A stretch of 64,000 bases of DNA from Branchiostoma floridae (lineage: Eukaryota > Chordata > Leptocardii > Amphioxiformes > Branchiostomatidae), in contig NC_049979.1 in NCBI RefSeq assembly GCF_000003815.2, positions 27,246,203 to 27,310,202 of the forward strand. Reading direction: 5' to 3'. The notes below the pieces were generated by a model. That model was not told the origin of the DNA. It made no database searches and was given only the letters and a program-made list of their open reading frames with translations. A program made the position numbers and the translations under genes. Positions 22,101 through 32,784 of this stretch are shown one piece after another (positions within the stretch are counted from its first letter, which is position 1; each line of letters begins with the position of its first letter).

Positions 22101-23444
22101 ACACTGTTATGGGCTTTGTTTTTTTCCATGCTGTTATGCAAATTGCTGCGTCAGTGTATGTGAGAGATATGCAAGTCCTTGACTTTCTCTTCAGAATCTG
22201 TGATTATAGTTTATCAATCTCTAAGACAAATCATTCTCCAAGCAGAGGTTTGGGGGTGGCTAGTAGTGGCCAAAGTGGCCTTTACTATTGAAGCTGGGTG
22301 AAGGGAGTTAAAGATGTAAAAAATCGCCACTACAAGCCAGCCGATTGAAACATCTGCTTAAAGAGTAAAGACAAATGTACATGTACATACAGACGATAAA
22401 CCGGACAGTGAGCGCGCGAGTAGCTGAAAACTATCCATTGAATTTTTTTTAACCCATCTTGTTTTTTTTTTTTTTGCCCTACCTCATTTCTATTGCAGTC
22501 TGCATTCATACTCACTTGGGAATGTTGATTCAATTATATGCAATGTTGTGAAAATCTCTCGGAACCCCAAAACTGATGCAAGGAGGCACGGAAAAGAAAT
22601 ACGAAAAGAATCTTTCTAATCAAAGTGATCAGGAAGGTAGAAAAAGAGAAAATACACAGTGTATGGTGAATGCGTGTTTAAAAACACACAGTTTTAAAAA
22701 AGCTTAATGATCATTTACCAAAGAAAGGCAGAATGTTAGAACGTACCTCCCTTTTGTCCACCCTAAGACACGTCCATGTTACAATATAATGACTAGACAC
22801 CATTTATACAGCATTTCTAAACCTATGCAAAATTCACCTAATATATTTACAGTATAAAATATTAGCTTACACATGGGCTAAACTACCAGTTGCCCAATTG
22901 CGCTGTGCAACCATATGCTGTTTGGCAAAACTTGAATACGTTGTAGTTTAAAACTAGTTTCAAGGTGGAGAAACCAAGTGTTATGTGAGTGGTCTACCAA
23001 TGTCACTGCACCAAGGATGAAAATGTACAATTCTTTCAAATTTTTCTTCATGATTTTGTTCAACTTATCCACATTCGCTGGTTTCCAGAAGAATTTTTCC
23101 TCTGTGTGCGAATCTTCTTACTACATGTATGAAAATCTTTACACTCCTGTCATCTAGACTAACGTAAGCAAAATAAACAATTGAAAAACTTAAAGAATAC
23201 ACTTAAAAAATACACTTTCAGACCACTTTGAGATGTGCAACCTAGCATTTGGGTGTGGAACCTAGCATTTGGGTGAGGTTGCCCACTGGGCAACCTGGCA
23301 ACAAAACATATTTTGAACAATGATGCACAATGTAAATGTAACTGAGAAGAGTTGTTAAGCCATACTGACTTGATTCCATACATGATAATATCACCAACTG
23401 TTACCAATTGCAACCGACCCCCCCTCAACCCTCCCCCCCCCTCC
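22101..23444. other. Intergenic; 3' region of SRXN1
   Basis: I see no coding frame or RNA gene. It contains poly-T tracts and AT-rich sequence. Confidence 0.5.
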
Positions 23445-26400
23445 CTACAGTAAGTCAGGTGTAGACCCCCCTAGATAAGTCCTGAGGTCCTGTACTGTGG
23501 ACCTGATGAGTTTGCAGGGAATGGTCGCCTCCTGAAGTCTCTGGAATGCAGCGTAGCGGTGACAGCCTCCAAACGAGTAGTAATAATTCCCTCCCTGTCT
23601 GCCGGTAATCCAGAGGACATCGATGGGCGGGATCGTCTGTCTCTGCGCCGGGTCCTGGGGAATACAGAGGAACAGTTTTAGATTAAGAGGGAGGAAAATA
23701 ATAATAATCTGGTGTATTTTGCCAGCCAGTAGGTACCCAAAGTATGAGTAATGAGGCTGTTTAACGTGGTCGAGGCACCTCCTTGAGCACGGGACCCCCA
23801 TTTTACGTCCCTCCCGGAAGACGATTTCGTGGAAAACTTCGTGAGGCTACAGCAATCCGGACGTCCTTGGTTGGTCCCCCATCCAAGAACTGTCCGGACC
23901 GCGCGTTGCTTAACTTCCGAGATCGAGGGATCGGGTGTACCAACGCGCCACGTGGCCGTAGCAAATAAGGACGAAATTTTAAAAAACAGGTGCAGCTACT
24001 GTAATGCTAGTTCACCTTTATCGGTAGGGTAACCCGTTTTCAAATCTGTTGTATTCGGAAATGGCATTTAGGGATATCAACTTGACTGACAGCGGTTTCA
24101 AGCTGCAATGTTTTGGAAGTTTTGAAAATATCACAGTTTGAAACACCATCCAATGACTAGATATCCTGGCCTAAATACCGTTTTTGAAAACAAGGGAAAT
24201 AGGTCGCACCCTGCGGATAAAGTTGAAGTAAAGAATACCGTTGAAGTAAAGAATACCTGATGTTTTCAAAGGGATTCGCAGTCAAAAACTGTAGAACTGC
24301 ACACTCTGCTGTGGGTAAGTCAGCCCTGTTCTATCAGAGGGATACAACCCTCAAAATAAAGTTCAGTTGATCGGTAGTTTACATCTGTATCTGTATCTAT
24401 ATAGCCAGTTTAACCGCCCTCTGGCGTAACACACCAGCTTCTGTATCTGTATCTATATAGCCGGTATAACCGCCCTTCAGCGTAACACACCAGCTTCTGT
24501 ATCTGTATCTATATAGCCGGTATAACCGCCCTTCAGCGTAACACACCAGCTTCTGTATCTGTATCTATATAGCCGGTATAACCGCCCTTCGGCGTAACAC
24601 ACCAGCTTCTGTATCTATATAGCCGGTATAACCGCCCTTCGGCGTAACACACCAGCTTCTGTATCTATATAGCCGGTATAATCGCCCTCCTGCGTAACAC
24701 ACCAGCTTCTGTATCTGTCTCTATATAGCCGGTATAACCGCCCTTCGGCGTAACACACCAGCTTCTGTATCTGTATCTATATAGCCGGTATAACCGCCCT
24801 CTGGCATAACACACCAGCTTCTGTATCTGTATCTACTAGTATATAGCCGGTATAACCGCCCTTCGGCGTAACACACCAGGCACGTGGGGCAGCAGCAGCT
24901 GGTTATATTACATCGAACGACCCGTCACACCTTAACTTTTGCACATCTATCTACAAGCGTTCTTTAAAAGTATCCAGAAAAGATGCCCCTACTGTGCTTG
25001 GTGATAACAAATTCCACTTTACATGTTTGTCATGAGGCCAAATTCAGCAACACACATAGAAAAAAGCCATTAAGTCTTCTTCCGCTAAAGCGTGATAGGA
25101 ACATCTGCAACTTGTATTGGCCTGTGTAACTTCCTGCCTCTGCCCACTCTAGTGATTGTACACTGTGCCCACACACTGGTCTATGTTTAGAATCCTGTGG
25201 TCCTGTGGTTTACTGAGAAGGACTCACAAAAGTACATATTCATGAGAAAATAACCTTATGACTTTAACCAAAGTTTGACACCACTGTCCTTTTGATTTCC
25301 CTACTAATACCCTGTTCTTAAATACAGCAGATATAGTTTTAACCCACAGATAAAGGTGAACAAGCATTACAATAACAATAAAAATCACAACAACCACTTA
25401 TCATTATTTTCATTAGCCAAAGAAGTCAAACCCCCAAGTAAAGTTAGTAATGTAAATAGAAACCGTCAGAAAGTTGTATCTATTACAGGGCTCTAGCCAG
25501 CTCGACATTTTTTTCCGCCAGCCAATTCCCATTGTCGCGAAAACACTATTCCAGGAGTTAGAGAGACTGAACTGAGACCTTGAAAAACGGGTTTTAATGA
25601 GATTATCGTATGCGAAAGGGCACCGACACACATTGTCAACAATCATAACAATAGCAAAACAGTGTGTGGTTTTTACGGTCGTGGACGGCGTCCCCAAGCC
25701 GCCTGTAGCTTCCACCAAGGAGCTATTATCAGATTTTTGTCTGTCAAAGTTGACGGATTGGTTTTAAAATTTTTCCGTCACACGCAGCAAATTTCCGTCA
25801 ATTGACGGAAAAACAGACGCTGGCTAGAGCCCTGATCTATTACACCCTAACTGTGTTTCCTCTGCTACAGACCAATCCCACAGCCCTACAGACTACATCA
25901 AAATATAGAAATTGCTCAAATAAGGGGCATAACGACACTCTGTCTCATTGATTGAACTGCTAATTGCCATGCTACCATTGGTTGAACTGCTTATTGTGAT
26001 TGACAGTCATGATCAGTCTATTAGCCTGCATGAGTACAGGTAAAGGTTAATGGCCTAACCTTGATGGCCTCCATGAGGGACTGTACTTTATCCTGGTTGA
26101 GTACGGGAGGGATGGGTCTGATCAGCACGTGTATCGGAACCTCGTGGACCTCCCCGATGTGCGCCGTCTGGACCGTCATGTCGTCCTGAAGCTCAATGCC
26201 GACAGATGGTGGCGGCTTGCTCTCTCCTGATTGGACATCGGACTTAGGTTATACTCACTCAATCAATATTAGTGATCACATATGATTTGTACAATGGAGA
26301 TCATCTCCAAGCAGACGTAGGAAGGCAAAATTGTAATGTTTCTCAAGCTCCCAGTTCCATGAAAATATTAGCCCTTTCACAGAGATCATATTGCATGTGT

Positions 26401-26839
26401 GCGGAATTCTAGGTAACATGTCAAAGGTAAAGGCCTCGAAAAAGAAAACAGTTGTCGTTTTGCGGGCCTAAATTACCTTTGTATTATTACCTAGAATTCC
26501 TGTCGCCACACATGTGTTCTGATCTCTTTGAAAGTGTTTATCACATCGACAGATTTCGCCCTTTCAACATCTGCTTGGAGATTACCATGGAAACACTTTA
26601 AGTACATTAATGATTATCCAAACACAATGATCACATATTAGCCTCTAGCCTATATAAACATCCAAGGTATTGAGATGGTTGTTGTTGTTGAGATGGCATA
26701 CTTCACACCTATACAAACATACACTGTCAGACTCAGACATAAACACTGTGAGGCTTGGCCGAAGCAAAACTTGGCTTATTATAGAAAAAATTTACAAACC
26801 TGTTTCCTCGTCCGATAAAGTCCTGACCATGATACTCAT
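23445..26839 (-). CDS. SRXN1: Sulfiredoxin
   Basis: Sulfiredoxin uses ATP to reduce cysteine sulfinic acid in over-oxidised 2-Cys peroxiredoxins. Three exons join in phase: 26839-26800, 26226-26060 and 23654-23445, giving 138 residues, close to the human length (137). Exon 2 ends with [20 protein letters not shown]. Exon 3 holds [11 protein letters not shown] and the active-site [10 protein letters not shown], with Cys100 as the catalytic cysteine, and ends [13 protein letters not shown] 26839 has A at -3. An upstream in-frame ATG at 27004 would add 55 residues rich in Arg and hydrophobics, conceivably a mitochondrial presequence. Intron 2 holds a SINE, a 56-bp minisatellite and a hAT MITE. 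It is divergent to NDUFAF8. Confidence 0.95.
23692..23965 (-). mobile_element. 5S-derived SINE, near full length
   Basis: The minus strand begins with a 5S-rRNA-like head at 23960-23865 (TACGGCC, CTCGGAAGTTAAGCAACGCG, TTCTTGGATGGGGGACC). It continues through GGACGTCCGGATTGCTGTAG and a central block GGGAGGGACGTAAAATGGGG, and ends in an ATT-type tail. The head supplies the internal polymerase III promoter. The central block resembles the Deu-type core. It lies in intron 2 of SRXN1 in the same orientation. Confidence 0.85.
24371..24885. repeat. 56-bp minisatellite in SRXN1 intron 2
   Basis: About nine units of CTTCTGTATCTGTATCTATA, TAGCCGGTATAACCGCCCTT and CGGCGTAACACACCAG. Some units lack one TGTATC hexamer (50 bp). 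Confidence 0.92.
25486..25834. mobile_element. hAT MITE with perfect 8-bp target duplication
   Basis: Termini CAGGGCTCTAGCCAGC and GCTGGCTAGAGCCCTG are flanked by ATCTATTA on both sides (25478-25485 and 25835-25842). CAGGG ends and 8-bp duplications define the hAT superfamily. At 349 bp with no transposase it is non-autonomous. The same element lies in opposite orientation at 49582-49922. Confidence 0.95.
26360..26545. mobile_element. Foldback element in SRXN1 intron 1
   Basis: Arms CACAGAGATCATATTGCATG..GGAATTCTAGGTAA and their inverted counterpart TTACCTAGAATTCC..GATCTCTTTGAAAG. A relative is at 28140-28385. Confidence 0.65.
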
Positions 26840-27301
26840 CCTGGCTGGTACGGTGGGAGTTCGGAGAAAAAACAGCGTGGTCTGCAGCAGTACAGCGTAC
26901 AAACTCACACACTTCCGCCGACTACTGGCCACGGGAAAGGCACATGGAGGGCGACGGTGGAAGGCACGAACAGACGTCCGGATCCAAAATAAAACCTGAC
27001 TCATTTTACGCACGACAGATTCCCTGAGTCATTCTGAGATTTCTCCGACTTTCGTGAAACCAGGAAGTTTCAGAACCTCTGACCTCGCGGGATTGACGTC
27101 ACCATGCAGCTGATGAATCCTGTTGCTTGCTCAAGAACCGCTAGATGTCGCTTTCGTCTGGTGTTGAATGTGCTGTTGTTTTTTCATGAACCGCTAGATG
27201 TCGCTTTAGTCTTGTTTGCGGCCTCTGTACCTTGTGCCAGGCGCTGCGTGGCGTGGATGTTTTGAGAGCAAACTTTCTACGAGAGCCAGTATCTGCAGAC
27301 A
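26840..27301. promoter_or_regulatory. Shared divergent promoter SRXN1 / NDUFAF8
   Basis: Only about 460 bp separate the start codons of the two divergent genes. The interval contains a full cAMP-response element TGACGTCA at 27094-27101 and a direct repeat GAACCGCTAGATGTCGCTTT near 27128 and 27187. No TATA box is evident. A bidirectional promoter is inferred from spacing. If SRXN1 starts at 27004 the core is under 300 bp. Confidence 0.6.
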
Positions 27302-29641
27302 ATGAGGGATTTGTCTCAGGTTCGGCGCAGGATTCGGCAGTTCTCCTACGCAATGAGTGAATGTTCACCTCAAGTGAGCCCCACACCTTTTACTAGTTTT
27401 AGTTTTATTGTTGAACGTTGTGGCTGGGAAGGGGGAGGGGGGCGTGTGTAAACTTGTTTTGGTGAAACGTTTGTTATGTAGGTCATGCATTTTGTATGTA
27501 GGTCATGAGCAAGGATTAGGTATAAAAGTAGGTGTAACGTTTTAAGACTATAAGCTCTAACGTCCAGGCAAAGCTCTAGTTTATGAACTACCACGGGACG
27601 GCGAAGTTTGAGCGCATAATTTTTGTACTCAGCAAAATTCCTGAGGGATAACCTTATAATGCATACTCAGTATTTGGATGCATATTTTATCTAGGAGTGC
27701 GTACTTAAATGGAGAAAATACGGTATGTCAACTCCCAGGAGAATATCAACTTTGACACGGACCAATGAGATGAAATGGTAGTGTATAAAAAGTGCCTCAC
27801 AGGCTACTCAGTCAGTTTATTTATTTATTTATTTATTGATCTTTAGGGTGTGTTCTGATCTCTTTGAACGTGTTTACCACATCCACAGATTTTGCCCTTT
27901 CTACATCTGCTTGGAGATAACCATGGAAATACTTACATTAATGATTATCCAAACACAATCATATAGCCTCCTGCCGGTACAAACATCAACAAGGTAATTA
28001 GGAGATGGCAGACTATTAGGTAATTAGGAGATGGCAGACATATTCTAGTGAATACTCAGTCAGTGTTTTATAATTTTATGTCTTTGTGTTTTTATGAGTT
28101 ATAATGTGTGGGCAACTGCTGCCTGAGACCTACCACATGCATAAAAGCCCTTTTACAGAGATCAGGATGCATGTGCAGCGACAGAAATTCTAGGTATATG
28201 TCAAAGGTAGAAAAGGCCTCGAACTTGAAAACAGTTCTTGTCTCGACCATTGTTTTGATTTGCATAACAATGTCCAGATGGGTTTTGTTTTTAATTTCGG
28301 GACCTAAAATATACCCTTTGACATATTGCATGTACCTTGAATTCCTGTCGCTGCAGGTGTTCTAATGGTTAAACGTCTGTGAAAGGTCATATTATATTGT
28401 TTACAATCTGAATCAAGTCAAGTGTTGTGTAACACTTGTGTTGTTTTTTCTATGTAGATTGCAGCTTATGGCAGATGTGTGGCTGTGAAGGAGAATATAA
28501 AGAAGGGCGATTGTGCCAAGGAGTTCCAGGCTATGAAAGACTGTGCACGCAAAGTGGTAAGGAAAGAAGTTACCTAAAATCTATGTGTGCCCAATGAAGA
28601 TAACAGTTTAAGTTACATCGATGATTATGTTAGACATCCAGGTAATGTGCCCGATTACAGTCACTCTAGCTGTCTAGCAAGTGGACAGACCTGTAAACGG
28701 TCAGATAAATTGATATCCTTCTGACCGTTTACAAATCTATTTCTTGAGTATAATTATAAATATTATTTCTATGTTTAAGAAAGAACCTTCCCATGTATGA
28801 CATCGATTTCAGGTTCTGTTCAGATGTTTTGTGGGATCAAAAAGGCATACAGACCCCTTCAGTGTTGAGTAGTTACACAGGAACTTATAGAAACCGTTGT
28901 AGCTAGTGCTTCTTGTGTATGGGAATATTGCAAGCAGAAGTTTGGACTTTTAAAGTTTTATTACTCCTAAGTCGTCAACTCCTATTCTTGAGCCATTAAT
29001 TATGTAAAAGTTACTACTAGGACTGTTCCAAGGAGCAGGAATGAATGTGTCAGTTAAAGGGGCATTCCACTCCAGAAGGGAGTATTGTTTTCCACTAGAT
29101 AATGTGGCAATGAATACATAATCAGCCGAATTTTATTGAATTCACCTTGGAATGAATTGCGTTATGTGTACAATAATGACACTCACTAAACCCATGCAGA
29201 CCCTACCCATGAATTCCCTATACGCATAGACACTGTGTTTATCGTACATATTTTCGGAATAAATGAGGTTCGCTGAGCACACCGAGAAGGCAAATTGCTC
29301 ATAAGATAGCAAAGAATACAAGAACAAGACGAGATTTCTTAGCAAACCTGAAATTAGTTTTGTAACCTTACCTAAAAGTTTTGCATTGTATTCAGCCATA
29401 GGATTAATTCAATTAGAGGGTACTTGGGGAGTTTAGTAGAAGACTGAATGCTTTTGAGGCATGTGGAGCAACTGGGTACTTTATCGTATAATGTAAAGTA
29501 GTATGCAGTTATCACTTCCTAAAATTAATATCTATCGGAAAATAACACTCCCGTGTGGAGTGGAATGCCCCTTTAAGTTTTCCTTCTGTTCAGTGTAGTT
29601 TGTGTCTTTCTCTCCCCTCACAGGTACAGAAGTCTCACTAG
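27302..29641 (+). CDS. NDUFAF8: Complex I assembly factor NDUFAF8 (first cistron)
   Basis: NDUFAF8 is a small twin-CX9C protein that partners NDUFAF5 in mitochondrial complex I assembly. Three exons join in phase 0: 27302-27373, 28458-28556 and 29624-29641, giving 62 residues (human 74). Exon 1 gives MRDLSQVRRRIRQFSYAMSE; the VRxR(I/L)RxF pattern matches the human protein. Cys22-Cys32 and Cys44-Cys54 form two CX9C pairs; IAAYGRCV and CAKEFQAMKDC are near-diagnostic. Splice sites are CAA|GTGAGC, GTAG|ATT, GTG|GTAAGG and CACAG|GTA. The last exon contributes only VQKSH and the TAG at 29639-29641. The NSUN4 ATG follows 11 nt later in the same exon, so the message is predicted to be bicistronic. 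Each exon is too short to show up as a long open frame. Confidence 0.93.
27850..27975. repeat. Dispersed repeat shared with SRXN1 intron 1
   Basis: A ~120-bp segment (TGTTCTGATCTCTTTGAACG, ACATCTGCTTGGAGATAACC, ATGATTATCCAAACACAAT) is a direct, diverged copy of about 26515-26635. A short TTTA run at 27818-27840 precedes it. Confidence 0.75.
28140..28385. mobile_element. Foldback element in NDUFAF8 intron 1
   Basis: Inverted arms around CAGCGACAGAAATTCTAGGT and GAATTCCTGTCGCTGCAGGT, related to 26360-26545. Its right end lies about 70 bp before exon 2 of NDUFAF8. Confidence 0.65.
29058..29572. mobile_element. TTAA-flanked MITE (515 bp)
   Basis: Termini AGGGGCATTCCACTCC and its complement, each bordered by TTAA (29054-29057 and 29573-29576). 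TTAA target sites occur in piggyBac and Kolobok elements; the TTAAAGGGG start leans to Kolobok. It is in NDUFAF8 intron 2 and ends about 50 bp before the shared NDUFAF8/NSUN4 exon. Confidence 0.85.
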
Positions 29642-29652
29642 CTTGAGTGGAA
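29642..29652 (+). promoter_or_regulatory. 11-nt intercistronic spacer NDUFAF8-NSUN4
   Basis: This is the only sequence between the NDUFAF8 TAG and the NSUN4 ATG. It includes an in-frame stop for the second frame, so NSUN4 cannot be made as a fusion. Translation of NSUN4 from the spliced mRNA would need reinitiation, leaky scanning past the first ATG, or a separate promoter in intron 2. Confidence 0.8.
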
Positions 29653-30921
29653 ATGGAGACAGTCCAGGGTCTGCTGTCCAGGCGGTACGCGCGCCTGGCC
29701 CTGCACCAGGTCCGCTACAAGAAGACGATCTACCGCAACCGGAAACCGCCTACCTGGGCGTCCCAGGTGGCGCTGGACATGTTTGACCAGTACTACACGC
29801 GCCAGTTTGGAACCCGCTGGTCATCCATCCGCCTGGCTCTCCTGTCCGAGCCCAAACACGCCGCCCTGGTCAACAACTTCGGCCACGATCCCGAGGCCGT
29901 GTGTGCTGACTTGGAGGCCCTCGGTGCTGTGGACGTCATGGACGGTCAGCAGGCACTCCGGCCAGCACGACGGGCAAAGAGGGGCGTCCGAGGGGCTGCT
30001 CACATCGCTACCGTCCAACCAGAAACTGTCGAAGACAGTTATGATGATGATAATGTACAAGGCCACGGGACTCGCGAAATTAGTCAGACTGGTGTCGAGA
30101 ACGGCAGAGACGAGGAAACTTCGCCCAGTCTTCCCGTCGCCGCCACCAACCTGAGACTGTACAGCATGGCGGACACGAGCAGGTTTCCCCCGGCGCAACC
30201 CGACGCCGACGGGATTCTCACGTACTATGCAATGGACGCTTCGTCAGTCCTCCCCGTGTTGGCGCTCAACTTGAACCCCGGTGACATCGTGCTAGACATG
30301 TGTGCCGGTCCCGGCGGCAAGACTCTCACTATTCTAAACATGTCGGTGTCGCTTTCGGGGATCATCGCTAACGAACCGAAGTCTAGTCGCCTCAAGCGTC
30401 TGAACCAGGTGTTACGGCTGTACCTCCAGCGTGGCTTGAGCGTCCAGAAGGGAGTGAAAGTCACCAGTTTTGATGGCTGCAGGTGGGGGAAGGTGTCCCC
30501 GAACTCTTTCGACAGAGTCCTGGTGGACGTACCGTGCACCACCGACCGCCACTCCCTCACGCACGACGAGAAGACCAACATCTTCCACGTGGCGCGGGCG
30601 CGCGAGCGTACTGAGTTAACGGACCTTCAGGTGAAGTTGTTGAGTTCGGCACTAGCGGCCGTGCGCCCAGGTGGTGAGGTTGTGTACTCCACCTGCACCA
30701 TGTCACAGATGCAGAACGAAGGCGTGGTCTACATGGCCATGGAGCACGCCAACCAGAACTCCAACATCCTGGCCGAGGTGGCCGACGTCTCCGGACTGGT
30801 CCAGTTCTTCCGAAACACTTTCACTTTCTCGGAGGGCTGCAGGATCGGCGCGCTGGTGCTGCCCAGCCTGCCCAACAACTGGGGACCGATGTACTTCTGT
30901 AGGCTCCGCAGGATTAACTAA
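29653..30921 (+). CDS. NSUN4: Mitochondrial rRNA m5C methyltransferase NSUN4 (second cistron)
   Basis: NSUN4 methylates a cytosine in mitochondrial small-subunit rRNA and, with MTERF4, helps monosome assembly. The 422-residue frame is in one exon (human 384). Residues 1-35 are Arg-rich and amphipathic, fitting a mitochondrial presequence. SAM motif I is DMCAGPGGKT from Asp215. Motif IV VLVDVPCTTDRHS has Cys295, and motif VI VVYSTCTMS has Cys348, the expected nucleophile. The C-terminus WGPMYFCRLRR is family-typical. ATG 29653 is chosen because an in-frame TGA sits at 29644-29646 and the context is strong (G at -3, G at +4). The coding part is GC-rich compared with its flanks. An insertion of about 40 residues near 105-150 is acidic and low-complexity. 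Confidence 0.96.
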   Translation: METVQGLLSRRYARLALHQVRYKKTIYRNRKPPTWASQVALDMFDQYYTRQFGTRWSSIRLALLSEPKHAALVNNFGHDPEAVCADLEALGAVDVMDGQQALRPARRAKRGVRGAAHIATVQPETVEDSYDDDNVQGHGTREISQTGVENGRDEETSPSLPVAATNLRLYSMADTSRFPPAQPDADGILTYYAMDASSVLPVLALNLNPGDIVLDMCAGPGGKTLTILNMSVSLSGIIANEPKSSRLKRLNQVLRLYLQRGLSVQKGVKVTSFDGCRWGKVSPNSFDRVLVDVPCTTDRHSLTHDEKTNIFHVARARERTELTDLQVKLLSSALAAVRPGGEVVYSTCTMSQMQNEGVVYMAMEHANQNSNILAEVADVSGLVQFFRNTFTFSEGCRIGALVLPSLPNNWGPMYFCRLRRIN

Positions 30922-31335
30922 TCTGTACTTCTGTAGGCTCCACAGGATTAACTAATCTGTAGACTCTGCAAGATTGGCTTATCTGTACTACTGTAGACTC
31001 CGCAGGATTAATTAATCTGTAGACCCTGCAGGATTAACTAATCTGTACTTCTGTAGGCTCTGCAGGATTAATTGATCTGTTCTCCTATAGACTGCAGGAT
31101 TAACAGATCAGGATTAACTAATCTGTACCTCTGTAGACTGCAGGATTAACTGATCTGTAGTTCTGTAGACTCCACAGGATTAACTGATCTGTAGTTCTGT
31201 AGGATTAACTGATCAGACTTCTGTAGACTCTGCAGGATTGACTAATCTGTACTTCCCTGACTGTGCATGATTAACTAAACTGTAGACTCTGCAGGATTAA
31301 CTGATCTGTACTTTTGTAGACTGAATTAACCGATC
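30886..31335. repeat. Minisatellite seeded by the NSUN4 stop codon
   Basis: About twelve units of ~34 bp, TACTTCTGTAGGCTCCRCAG followed by GATTAACTAATCTG. The first unit is the last codons of NSUN4 (YFCRLRRIN and TAA) itself. Later units lose length and frame. Confidence 0.9.
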
Positions 31336-32784
31336 TTAACTATATTGGTTCCAGTGTTACAATGCGGTTCGTATCGTCTCAAATGTGTTATGACACAATA
31401 GGCCAGTTAATACATCTTGCAGAAATCTTTCCATTTGGCATATATTGTCAATTAATGAGAACCATGCATGTATTGCCCTCTGCCAAGCTATGGTCAAACT
31501 GAAGGTTATAAAGGTGATGCTCTTTTGTTTAAAACAAAGCCAAGTGGTCACCTGTTTTGAGAGTTGTTTGAAGCTTTGGTGGAAAAATGAATTATGAAGC
31601 TTGTGCTAAAAACTAAAAAAAATGGATGTAAAAAGCTTCAATGCTTATCAATATTTAGCATTACATGGAAAAAGCTTAAGTATGCCTTCAAACTTTAAAC
31701 ATTAGGTCATCAAACACAATGATAAGTCATGATTTTAGGCCACTGATCAAGCATTTAGAAAATCGTTTGAGAGTTTAGGCAAAAATATTGATTCTTTCGT
31801 AAAGGGTAACAACATCTCAAATACAGAAAAAGGTTTGTTATGCTGCCTTGGGACAATGCAATCTGAGTAATGTTTACTTCTACATAGAATTTGAATTGCT
31901 TTGTAAATTATGAAACATAAGGTAAAGAGTGGCTGTTTTCCAACCAATTTGGATATTAGAACTTTGCTTGCTCTGAAAAGGATTGTATAAACTATAATCT
32001 GATAGGTTGCTGGGCAAGAAAATGCCCCCAAAAAGGCATTACAGTACCTGGATATCTAAGGTTTGTTGGCAAGACGTGATGATATGCAATAAATTAAACA
32101 ATTTTCTTTAATATCTTTGTCACTGCATAATTTTTTATACCCAACATTAGGCCACACTGATTTGATTGTATGGATGACATAGGAGTGCACAATTTTCGTT
32201 GAGGGACTATATATAGATCATCAGCATCTTACAATCATACCTCAAAGTTTTTGCTTAGCTGTCTTTTTGTCTGCACAATGTACATGTGTAAAGTAAGGTG
32301 AAATTTTTTAGATAATTGAACATGTTTCTGCAATATAGTCATTAACCATCAAACTATGAAGTCCCTCAAAATATGGAAAACAAGATCATTGGTACATACT
32401 ACATGGCTGTTATTTCAATTATAGTTACCCTAAACACAGACCCTACCTACTACCAAAAACTAATAGATTAATAGAAGTGTAAACTCATAATATTATACAG
32501 GGCATTAAGTGAAAATTCTGGTGCTTTGTGCATTTTTTAGGGTGACCCATGGTTGGTCTGTCACCTTGGGTGATATGGAATAAACAGAAATGTTTTGTTC
32601 TATCTATATTGACGATGGTAAAATCCTAATTTGCACCAATCCTACAGCATTGTCCATGGCAATGAACAGTACAATACAAGAATAACATTCGCTGCCACAC
32701 AAGACACATCTGTAAACTGGTTCTGTTCTGAGTTGCAAACATCTCTTAGCATTACACAAAGAAAACAGTGAAGAAAACAAACCA
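31336..32784. other. Intergenic between NSUN4 and TTC13-like
   Basis: AT-rich. A lone end of the Harbinger-like family (TTAGGCCACACTGATTTGAT at 32151) is present without a partner. AATAAA at 32088-32093 could be a distant NSUN4 poly(A) signal but is weak evidence. Confidence 0.5.

Noticed and set aside
24371-24885. CRISPR-like array
   Set aside because: Repeats are contiguous with no unique spacers; eukaryotic minisatellite.
29647-29652. NSUN4 start two codons upstream (GTG)
   Set aside because: Not an ATG; ATG 29653 has strong context and an upstream in-frame stop.
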